The position numbers were made by a program, and so were the translations under genes. From positions 152,593,501 to 152,657,500 of the forward strand of contig JAZBRS010000026.1 in the NCBI GenBank assembly GCA_037176725.1: a stretch of DNA of 64,000 bases. The letters are read 5' to 3'. Shown here one piece after another: positions 55,688-64,000 of the stretch. The notes beneath the pieces are model-generated. The model had not been told where the DNA came from. It saw nothing but the letters and a program-made list of their open reading frames with translations, and searched no databases. Within the stretch, counting starts at the first letter, position 1; every line of letters begins with the position of its first letter. This DNA is from Posidonia oceanica (lineage: Eukaryota; Streptophyta; Magnoliopsida; Alismatales; Posidoniaceae).

Positions 55688-56137
55688 TTATCTTTCCTTT
55701 GGTTTGCGCCCAGTCCTTGCCTTCAGAGGGTCAGAGTTGGACTCATTCTGACCCGTTCCTTGTACAGTGCCCCTGGTGGCTTTGTCTTGGAGTGAGGCTA
55801 TCAGATTTCCTCCTCCTTTTGAAGTACGACCACTGGTGTGCTTTGTATTAACCTCTCGTTCATGAACACAGTGTTCATGACTGCCCCTAGTGTGTCCTCT
55901 TGTAGGATCGGGCGGTTTGGGAAGAGGATCAACTCTTGCTTGTGCTGCTAGGAGCAGTGAGTTGAGTATGTCGTACCAGTCAGAGTCAGCATACTCGTCA
56001 TAGATGGGCAACTGGTTTTCTTCTATTAAGTCCTGGAATATCTGAGAGTCCACTGTCTTTTCATCGCACCAATCAGTGTCAGTGTACTCATCATAAGTGG
56101 GTGGCCAGTCTTCCTGGATCATGTCCTGAGAGCTCAA
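55688..56137 (-). CDS. Element F small acidic frame after gag (hypothetical)
   Basis: 149 codons overlapping the end of gag by a few bases in another frame. The first half is acidic with a repeated PTYDEYTDTDW / PIYDEYADSDW unit; the second half is polar (KPPDPTRGHTRGSHE). It may be the remnant of the acidic segment before RT (E has IFEEMMKKYDEH; here IFQDLIEENQLPIYDEY) brought next to gag by the deletion. No motif shows a function, and it may not be expressed. Confidence 0.4.
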   Translation of the reverse strand: MSSQDMIQEDWPPTYDEYTDTDWCDEKTVDSQIFQDLIEENQLPIYDEYADSDWYDILNSLLLAAQARVDPLPKPPDPTRGHTRGSHEHCVHEREVNTKHTSGRTSKGGGNLIASLQDKATRGTVQGTGQNESNSDPLKARTGRKPKER

Positions 56138-58197
56138 AGTAGGTGTTGAGGTGCCTTAAGATCAAGGTCCTCTTCACTTGATGGGCTCTGTTCTGGATCC
56201 ACTTGTATGCATAGGATGGTTGCAAACTCAGATCGAGCAGCGGATAAGATGATCTCTGCATCCGCGTGAGTCACTCGATTGTTGAACAAGGACTCTTGAT
56301 GTATCTGCATCACTTGTTGGTCCCCTTGAGTTGTTTTCAGTCTGGCTTTAAGCTCAAGCCACATGATTTCACCCTTGTCATTAAGATTATGTATTTTATC
56401 TTTGACAGTGAAACAGTCTTCAAGGGTGTGCCCATGGTTTTGATGATAAGGGCAGTGCTTGAACATATCAGCGTTTGAAAAACTTGGCCTGGGTTCAAGG
56501 AGTCGCAGATCTCCACTTTCAACCAACATCCTGAATGTGTCGGGGATTGATTCAGGAAGCGGCGGATAGCTTTGCCTTTGAGGGCCCTTGTAGCTTCGTG
56601 GTGGAGGGACGCTGTGGTAGCTCCCTTGCCCTTGTTGTTGCCCCTGGTATGCATCATTTGTCCATCCTTGCTGGGCATGGACCGGGTAGTCAGGTGGCGG
56701 TTGTTGTTGATGCTGTATTGGCTGCACTAACTGCCCCTGGTACTGTGTCGGTTGCCCTTGGGCCAGAAATGATTGCCCAGAATGATATTGGGGGTTTCTT
56801 TGCCCCTTCTGCCTCTGCTGAATTGGAACTTGGGCCATGTCACCAGTGACGCCTTCAAGTGTATAGCTAGAGGTCTTCTTCTTGCTCCTTCCTTCGGGTT
56901 CCAAGAAAGGTAGCTCTTCTTTGTGACAGAGGACTCTAGCTACGCGCTCATACAGTTGAGGGTACATTTGAAGATCACTAATTAGTAGCCCCATTCTAAG
57001 TACTCCTGTAGTGTTTCGAGATATGACCTCAACTGCTTGGCTCTTTGGGATGTAGCATTTAGACCTTGCGGCCATGTCTCTCCATCTGCTTGCAAAAGTA
57101 GCAAACTCCTCATCAGGTTTCATTCTTTTAGCGAGGAGGTCGCTCATTGTAGGCTCGTGTTGGATGCGATGGCCATATTGGAGCAGAAATTTTTCTTGGA
57201 CCATCTTGAAGCTACTGAGATCATATGCTGTGAGCATGTTGAACCATTCCAGTGCTTCTCCTTCCAAGCTCTTGAAGAAGAGGTAGATAGTAAGCCCATT
57301 GTCATATTGATAGGGTAGAGCATCCATAGTGAATGTGGCTAGATGGCCTCTTGGATCCTCTGTTCCACTATATTTCCTCATCTTTGGCATTTTGAATCCA
57401 GGTGGAAGAACAAAATGAGGAAATTAAGAAGTGTCAAACCCTATTGGCACTTTATGTGTAACCCTCGCCTTTGTGAGTGCCTCAGTGATCATTCTCTTGA
57501 TGTCTTGTCCTGACATGACTTGTTGTCCCTGGTTTAGGTGCCCATGTGTTTGGTGGAATGGTGGTGATAGAGGGTCGTATGGTGGAGAGAAGGGTAGGGA
57601 TTGATGTGGAGTGTAGTATGATTGTGTGTTAGCGGGAGGTTGTGGTGAGTGTGTTATTCTGGGATACTGTGGTTGGTATGATGTCCCGGGATATTGTGGT
57701 TGTTGGTAGGTTGTGTATGATGGCATGGTTTGATGCATGGAATGATAGGTTGGTGTTGCGTGGTATTGTGCGAATGAATTTTGGGTAGGGAAGTTTGTAG
57801 TGGGGTTTAGTGGCGTGGTGCATGTGTGCGTGGGCGTGATTAGTGGGTTTTGGTGAGGGTTTAGGAAAAAAGGTTGGTGGATGGATGAGGTTTGTAGGCT
57901 TCTAAATGAGGGATGGTGGTGCCGTGCCAAGAGTTGGTAGATCTCATTAGTCGCTTTCTCAGACAGATAGGAAGCGGTCGATGTAGGTGGTACTACCAGG
58001 GAGGTTACTTCAGGAAGTGTGTACGCGAACGAGGTACTCCACGTTCGGGAGTGGCTTACTCCATTCTCTCCTTCAACTTCTTGTGCAAAGTTGGGAGTTT
58101 CTGGCTCTTGTGCTTGTGAAGTTGAAGCTCTGTAAAAGAACCCATCTGGGCCTAGACTCGATTGCACTGTAGAGGTAGAGGTTGAGGCAGAGGTCAT
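56134..58197 (-). pseudogene. gag: Element F Gag
   Basis: The start ATG at 58197 gives MTSASTSTSTVQ and LGPDGFFYRAS, matching the Gag start of E. A Thr/Pro/Tyr/Gln-rich N-terminal part is followed by the Gag domain (KMRKYSGTEDPRGHL to about 56900), a Gln-rich linker and the knuckle CPYHQNHGHTLEDC near 56455-56415. The frame ends at 56134. A single stop at 57423-57421 (Lys codon in E) is the only break, so this is the best preserved Gag in the window. As the only gene kept, it suggests selection for Gag or for cis-packaging signals inside it. Confidence 0.88.
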
Positions 58198-58537
58198 ATT
58201 GATGCGCTCTTAATTTGGTCAATAAAGTTCCATTGTGAGATTGTTCTTTTAAATTATTACAGAAAACTTGAAAAAGGAAATTGCAGACTCAATGACACTA
58301 CGTAATATAGAAAAAAGGAAAACAGTAAACAGTTCCTATTCTAGTGTTCTTACAACCTATTAATGGTGATAGTTTAATCCCTGCTTACAATACACACTGG
58401 AACGGAACGTCTACCCTGCCATCGCCTATAAGTTAGGTGAGCAAACAAGTTGTCGCTTGAAAGGGCGACTGAGCGAGACGCCTTTTGAACAGGCGGCTTA
58501 AGCCCTGTTCTTCTAGTAGCCAAGGTTTGTTTTGGAC
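58198..58537 (-). other. Leader of element F
   Basis: 340 bp between the 5' LTR and gag. It contains a GGCGACT-type cluster (58440-58505: GTCGCTTGAAAGGGCGACT, AGACGCCTTTTGAACAGGCGGCT). The PBS is not certain: GTCCAAAACAAACC and TTGGCTACTAGAAG follow the LTR. No gene. Confidence 0.6.
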
Positions 58538-60022
58538 TGATGTGGGTACTCGGTTCACTGGATCGACAGCAGGATGTCGTCCAGTGGCTTCCTCGTGTTA
58601 CATGAGCATTTTCCTTTTCCTTCAAAAGAAATGAAAATAAGAGATCTAGATAAGTTTGTGTGTAGTAAATGATAACAAAAGAAAACAGAGAATAATATGA
58701 ACAAATGAATCTAATACTAACCGGGGGTTGTTCCCTGCATGCATATGCTATAGGTCCTATGTTAAGGAATGCAATAATGAAATGTAATGAAAAGATTGGA
58801 GGAAGATACTCCCTTCACCCTTGTGCTGTATGCAATGGAGTGAGGAAGTGTAGGCACGGTTGGAGCTCCGGCTAGGCTCGAGATCTCTGGGATCCAAGTT
58901 GGGACGTGGTGATCACTGGGATCGATAATGGAGGCTAGGATTTCTCTCTTAGAAGATGACTCTCTCTCTCTCTCTCTCTCTCTATTTGGCCTCCTTAAAC
59001 CCTAAAAATCATAAAATTGCCTCCCTTCATGCACTGACTCACGGGACCTTTTTATAGGTTCGTGGGACATGGGTGGCTCAAAGCTAGGAAGGTTCTAGAA
59101 GCTTCTAAAAGAACACTGATTTTTAGGGTTAGTCGCCGCATAGGTAGGCGACTGGGACAAATATCTCCCGAAAAGATAGAGGAAATGCCGTGGAAATCCC
59201 GAAAGACCAGGTCAATCGGAGTCCACATCAGCTAGTCGCCGCATATAGTGGCGCCTAGCTGTAGCACTATTTCAGGCAACTAAAATATTTGTTTCTGATT
59301 TTTAGGAGATTCTAGGGATTGGGTTCTGATTTTTAGTGATTTGATTAGCACATTAAAACGTGTTAAAAAATCAAGATATTTGTTTTGAAGCCACCTAGGA
59401 TTTTCTAGATTGTTCTTTGATTATTTTATTTATGATATATGTGTTATACCATATATTAAATGCTAGAAAATCACATTATTATCAATAATTTATGGAAAAA
59501 TGTTATAATAGCGTATAAAATTCCCGTATAGTATATTAAGGCCTAGGATATTGATATTTAAGCTGGAGAGAGAGAAATGGTGATAGTCGCCTATCACACA
59601 GGCGCCTACACAGTCCAATCGCTCCTCTGAAAGGTGCCTGGCTGAGTCGCTGCTCTAGGAGGCAACTAGCTAAGACTTTTGTATTTTTAACCCTGTCTTT
59701 TAAATTTGATCTAGAAAACTCGATAAAAGCTCGGAAAACTTCAGAGATCTCATAAAATCATAAAAACATCTTCTTTAATTCAAATCTGCCACAGATTTGA
59801 GTGGGATAAAGAGTGCTCAAGGTACTCAGACTTGCCACAAGTCTGAGTGCATTAGTTATGCCACTGCCAACAAACTTGAGTCAAGCAAAATCAAGTATTG
59901 TTTTTAAGTAAATCATGAAAACTCCAAAAAAATATGCTATTAAGCCTTAGTTGTGTGATCTGGTGCCTTAGAAGTTCCTGTCCTCTATAAACTCTGGGAA
60001 ATGCGAAAATGGGATATCTACA
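58538..60022 (-). mobile_element. 5' LTR of element F (1485 bp)
   Basis: Minus strand, TGTAGATATCCC at 60022 to CCCACATCA at 58538. TATA box (CTATAAAAAG) at 59057-59048. Motif clusters at 59125-59260 and 59580-59670. The (CT)n run at 58960-58984 is longer than in the 3' LTR, and a 29-bp direct duplication (CTGGGATC-flanked) is present at about 58890. Confidence 0.88.
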
Positions 60023-61561
60023 ACTGCGAAGCGAGCTCTCCATACGGGCGCCTTCCTGAATCAAGGATGCAAAAGTGGTGATGGGTTGGATGTGGCGCAA
60101 GCCCCCAATAGATGGTTGCGCACCTCAGATGAGGATCTTGATAGACTCCTCGTCGGAGGGCCTATCGCAAACCTGGGAGGCTAGGGCACGCCGTCGGTCG
60201 ACGTACTCCCCGAATGGCTCGTTAGGTCTCTGCCCGGTGGTGACTAGATCCTCCCTCTTTGGGATCAGGTAAAGGTTAAAAGAGTACTGCTTCAGGAACG
60301 CCTGAGTGAGGGCGCCCCAGGTCCTAATGGCGGTCATGTCAAGTGAGGTGAACCACTTGAGGGACGGACCAGTAAGACTCTTCTGGAATAGGTAGATAAG
60401 GAGCCTCTCGTCAGCCTGAAGCTGAGCGAGATCACCGTAATATGCCTGTAGATGGGAGATAGGGCAGCCTTTCCCGTTATACTTATCAAAGTCCGGGATG
60501 CGGAAGTTCGTGGGGAGTACTGCCTTTGTGAAGTAGCAGAGGTCCCGGAACTCGAAAGACTGGTGTTCTCCACCCCGCACTAATCTCTCCAGATCACCCA
60601 TCCTGGTATGGAGGGCGTTTGCTGCGATTGTCGACAGAGATAGTGCAATTTGGGTAGGGTTTGCATACGTCGTGTGGGTCTCACCTAAGTGCTCCTCCGG
60701 ATCCACCATCGCGTCACCTGGTGATGCGACGTGATGGCCAGCGTACCCGTGCAAAGGTGTGTGATGCTGTGGAATGTATGCAGGAACCTGAATCTACTGA
60801 TGCATAGGATGGGAAAATACAGAATGTTGTGCAGTGGTGGAAGAAGAGTGTGGGAGCAACAGCTACTGCAGTGGCACGGTGCCAGACTTCCGGCCGAGTG
60901 GGTGCTGTGCTCCTGTCATCCGAAGGGGGTGACCACCAGAGGCAGGAATAAAATATTGTGTGGTGTAAGGTGAGTGCAAAGGAGGTAGCGAGGTCACCCC
61001 CATCATCGAAGTAGTGAGTAGCTGGGGCGATGGCAGAGGCGGAGGTGCAGTGGGGAATGCTTGGAACTGCAAGGGAGGCTGTAGAGGGACCCTAGGAACC
61101 ACAAGAGGGCGAACAGATAGAGCCATACCCTACAGGGTCTAGACAAGATCCATCAGGTACTGATACTGCACTTTAGGCGTCCCGTTAGTGGGAATACTGA
61201 GGTGCAAGACCGGCGAGGGACCAGGTGCAAGAGGCAGGGACACAGACTGTCTAGAAGGCTAAAAACCTAAACCAAGAGAGGCTGCCGTAGGGTGGGTGTC
61301 AAGAGTGACATAGCCCTGGGAAGGAGGGGGAGCAAAGGATGCCCCCGGAGCACGAGTGGTTGTCATCGTAATAGACTCGGTGGCAGGCTCCGGGCGGGCG
61401 ACCTAGCGTCCGAAAATAAAACGAGGCTCCTCGATCACCGAAGGGTGGGACACACGAGGAGAGAAAGAGGCAGTAGGAACCAAAGTGTGAGTGGGGGAGG
61501 CCGTAAAGGAGACCTCCTCCAGAGCAGTAGAAGGCTGAGGCTCACTGGTGAACTGGGCCAT
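60023..61561 (-). pseudogene. gag: Element D Gag, N-terminal part
   Basis: The likely start is the ATG at 61561 (MAQFTSEPQPST). A Pro/Thr-rich segment with several stops runs to about 60755. The Gag domain follows, open from 60754 to 60125: RIPDFDKYNGKGCPISHL, LIYLFQKSLTGPSLKWF, TWGALTQAFLKQYSFN and GQRPNEPFGEYVDRRRALA. It continues to IQEGARMESSLRS, where element F interrupts it. This is the classic retrotransposon Gag fold of the Tat group, of a type different from the Gag of E and F. Confidence 0.82.
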
Positions 61562-62592
61562 AGCTGACCATGAGCGAGTGAAAATTGGATTGCGGCAAGG
61601 AAAAGGGGGACGACGCCTAAGATGGGCTATCGTCGAACTTGACAAATAACCCAGGAAGGGACGATCGAGAAGAAAGTCACCACAGGGGTGTGAGCAAGGA
61701 AACAAAACTCGAGCTTCGGCTAGGGAACTCGCTCACTGACCTGAGGGACAAACACAAACAAAGCAGGTGTTAGAACTTGGAAGCAAAATGCAAATGTTTG
61801 ATTTGTGGTATGAATGGCACACATGAATGGTCTCTAGTATGCGCTTTCTCACAAAATCTAGTGTGTCCTAGTAGGTTGTCTACTTCGGACTCTCACAGGT
61901 GTATAGATCTCCGACTCAAGATAGAAAAATAGGTCCCCGCCTTTCTCTCATCCCAGCCAAAGCCAAGGGTGAAAGACAGACGAGTGGTGAATTCGTGGCC
62001 TTCACTCATGCAGTAGCAATGAGCTTGTACCCACTACAAACACTGACACGACCCCGTACAAGGGGGACAGACTGACCAACCCGTCCCACGTCGAAGCCAT
62101 AGAATGAGAGACCAGACCCGTCCTTCTCAGACTGATAGGTGAACCCAGATGAGAAGATGCATGTCCTATATGATCAATCATGCAAATATGATTAAAGTTC
62201 TTTTTACTTGCACGTTTTTTAACCAAAGGGGATGAAAAGTGAATGTAAGCTCTAGTAGGCCTAGATGCTCTTTTTACTTGCATTTTTTAGGTTAACCAAG
62301 GAGGAGGCAATCACATCTCTAATCATCCCTAGGTTTAATGCAAGAGGGGAAGAAAACAAGAAAACATGGCAAGCATTCATCATGCATCATTTCAAAAGAC
62401 ATGTACATGGCATGTGTTGATGTTGTGTACCATGATTAGTGAGAAATGGAAGACACTCAACACATCAAAAGGCATGTATATGCATCGTATGTGCATGTGT
62501 GTGTCATAACATGTTCGTGTGAATGAAGCAATCCACAAGCAAAAGGCATGATTCACTATTATAGCCAAGCAGAGGTGACAAGTAAATGCTGC
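61562..62592 (-). other. Element D leader region
   Basis: About 1 kb with no gene. It lies between the presumed gag start of D and the LTR of element G. It is AT-rich and contains scattered ACATG and GCATG words. No LTR end or PBS of D was recognised, so the 5' LTR of D lies to the right of the window or was lost. Confidence 0.5.
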
Positions 62593-63733
62593 TGTGGATA
62601 TGGGGTTTTTGGTTAGGAGAAGCTTGTTGTGTCTATTTGTGCTTTCTCGATGCCCCTTTTTGTATCCAACTCCGTCACTCCACAGGTGACGGAATCGGTG
62701 TGATCGCCACTCTAGGTTCGCTTTCGCCGGCCCTCGAAATGCCTTGGGAGATGTGTGATGGTTGTGGGTTCAGCTACCTTGGGACAATGCCAACGTTGCC
62801 CAGGGGTGCCCGTGTTTGGTGAGTTTATTCTTCTTCTTTTCCTTGCAAAATAGATTTAAAGATGCGGATTAGATATTGTGTAGTAAGTGATCTAAGGTAA
62901 ATAAAAATGACATAAAATAAGCAAAGAGAAACACTTACCCGAGGGGTTTCATCCCCCTAGTTGCAACTATGAATGAATGCCTAGCTACAACATGCAAGAA
63001 ATGAAATATGATATGCAAGCTATTAAACGAAAAATCCCCTTTTGATATGGATGGTATGCGTAGAATCCAAGACGCCGTTGGCGTGGTTGGAGACGGAAGA
63101 AGACTCTCTCTCTCGATATTCCCTCTTGGTAGACCCTCACTCAAATTCTATTCAAAATTGTGGCCACCTTACTCAAATTTCCCTCCGTCCCTTGACTTAG
63201 TGGGGGTACCCTTGCTTTTATAGAAGTAGGGGAGGAACAAAAAAGGACACAAGGGCCAAGTCAACAAACTTTCCTGTTTCAGAGGTGTTGGACATTGGAC
63301 GTTACAGCGTCCAACGTTGGACGCTGGCACATAAAGCGTTCAACGACCCTCCGAGGCAAAGATGCCAAGATTAAAGAATATTCCTCAATAAAAGGCTGAT
63401 TAATGATCATTAAGGCCAATTAAAGCCTTGACTGGTCAAAGGACCTCTAGTGGAGGCAAAACATGAATTTTGACTTTAGCCAAATAAGGCAAGTTTAGGG
63501 AAACACAAAACCAGGTTATTGGACGCTATGAGTCACAGCGTCCAACATTGGACGCTAGGTTATCCAGCGTCCAACACACTCAAATGCAAATTTGCCAATT
63601 TTGGCCTCTCAATCAAGCGGCAAGTGTCAATCAATTAAATGAGGTAATTGCCAATGTGGAAAGAGCTTCTAAAGGTGCCCTAATGCAACAGATTACACTA
63701 CCATGAAGGGAGTGCCAAAACGGGGCATCTACA
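62593..63733 (-). mobile_element. 3' LTR of element G (1141 bp)
   Basis: It starts TGTAGATGCCCCGTTTTGGC at 63733 and ends CCATATCCACA at 62593. It is shorter than the B LTR. TATAAAAG is at 63222-63215. U3 holds AACGTT words, including the perfect palindrome AGCGTCCAACGTTGGACGCT at 63306-63325 and others at 63515-63575. The PBS-like AGTGGCGATCAC lies inside at 62711-62700. Confidence 0.88.
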
Positions 63734-64000
63734 GATTACCCCTCCTTGAAGATGGCTTCGGCACGAAGCTATCTACAAGGCGAGATGATACCCCCGTTTG
63801 GCGCTACCTAGAGATCCTAAATGAAATCCAATGCCTACTGTCACCAGACTTGGACGAGACACAATGAGGGTCGGCTAAAGAAACATGGTCAAGGGGATTG
63901 CCCAAGGGGAACAAACTAAAGACACGACCGCGGGGGTTGACCGCGGGTGTTGCCCACGGGAGTCGAACTAAAAGATACTACCACGAGGGTTGCCCGTGGG
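63734..64000 (-). other. 3' internal region of element G with purine tract and repeats
   Basis: The purine tract AAGGAGGGGTAATC (minus strand, 63747-63734) is followed upstream by GGTAGCGCC-type sequence shared with B. Partial 35-40-bp repeats with CCCGCGGGCAA-like cores lie from 63870 to the window end. No gene. Confidence 0.8.

Larger units (their letters stand above)
51651..60022 (-). mobile_element. Element F: gag-only deletion derivative of the E family, 8.4 kb
   Basis: Two LTRs of 1485 bp (58538-60022) and 1452 bp (51651-53102) in minus orientation flank a leader, one gag, a small acidic frame, the conserved post-integrase block and the 3' region with a purine tract. Both proteases, G-patch, RT, RNase H, integrase and the antisense genes are missing. 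The LTRs are close to each other but only distantly like those of E. No clear target duplication was found: the flanks are GTAGA on the left and ACTGC on the right. It lies in the gag of element D. Confidence 0.88.
24162..62592 (-). mobile_element. Element D: host Tat element, in three pieces (24162-26032, 47623-51650, 60023-62592)
   Basis: Reading down the minus strand gives leader (62592-61562), Gag N-terminus (61561-60023), insertion F, Gag C-terminus and zinc knuckle, protease, G-patch, spacer, RT start (51650-47623), insertion E, then RT-RNaseH and second RNase H (26032-24165). It is cut off by fragment C. The RT frame closes up exactly when E and one copy of GCAAC are removed. It has a single protease and a much longer spacer than B and E, so it is a different subfamily. 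Its LTRs and integrase are not in the window. Many stops make it the oldest element here, which its position as host confirms. Confidence 0.85.
62593..64000 (-). mobile_element. Element G: 3' end of a second B-family element (runs off the window)
   Basis: On the minus strand: tandem repeats like array iv of B (64000-63870), a segment shared with B at 21800-21927, the purine tract at 63747-63734 and a 3' LTR to 62593. The rest of the element lies beyond position 64000. Its left flank is GCTGC (62588-62592). Confidence 0.85.

Noticed and set aside
51640..60030. Target-site duplication for element F
   Set aside because: The five bases at the two ends (GTAGA and ACTGC) differ, and shifting the borders by a few bases did not give a match. 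A deletion or recombination at one end is possible.
62593..63733. This LTR as the 5' LTR of element D
   Set aside because: It is preceded on its own strand by a purine tract and by 3' sequence shared with element B, and is not followed by a PBS. It is a 3' LTR of another element (G).

Overview
This window is plant nuclear DNA, and every coding signal I can support in it belongs to LTR retrotransposons of the Ty3/gypsy type, in the Tat (Ogre/Retand-like) group. The evidence is a Gag with a CX2HX4HX4C-like knuckle, long LTRs beginning TGTAGAT, a purine tract just before the 3' LTR, an RT-RNaseH followed by a second YFDGA-type RNase H, a DDE integrase without a chromodomain, and genes of the plant mobile domain (PMD) type. 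A flowering plant with a repeat-rich genome is likely; the species cannot be told. No host gene, tRNA or rRNA was recognised. All coordinates and splice sites were read by eye.

The layout is nested. A (1 to about 3430) is an LTR/leader-like fragment of one Tat-type element with a 30-bp minisatellite. It joins B (about 3430-23352, + strand), a giant element missing its 5' LTR and gag N-terminus. B lies inside C (23353-24161, - strand), an LTR fragment. C lies inside D (- strand), the oldest and host element, present in three pieces (24162-26032, 47623-51650, 60023-62592). E (26033-47622, + strand, 21.6 kb, LTRs of 1573 and 1490 bp, GCAAC target duplication) sits in the RT gene of D. F (51651-60022, - strand, 8.4 kb) is a gag-only derivative of the E family sitting in the gag of D. 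G (62593-64000+, - strand) is the 3' end of a second B-family element.

B and E share an unusual gene plan: gag, protease 1 (DTGA), protease 2 (altered active site), G-patch, Pro-rich spacer, possible intron, RT, RNase H, second RNase H and integrase. After a conserved non-coding block comes a cassette of antisense multi-exon genes with PMD-type sequence (three in B, two in E). I could model these exon by exon. Nearly all exons are multiples of three, so the introns are phase 0. Such introns can survive retrotransposition because the sense genomic RNA does not splice them.

The antisense genes have their own upstream regions, mostly with a TATA box 60-100 bp before the ATG. Beyond that lie clusters of short inverted motifs that also fill the U3 of the element's own LTR. 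In the B family the motif is an AACGTT-centred palindrome; in the E/F family it is GGCGACT/AGTCGCC. LTR and antisense promoters may therefore be co-regulated, perhaps by a protein the element encodes. That last step is inference. All the genes seen carry nonsense or frameshift changes, many of them of the C-to-T deamination type.
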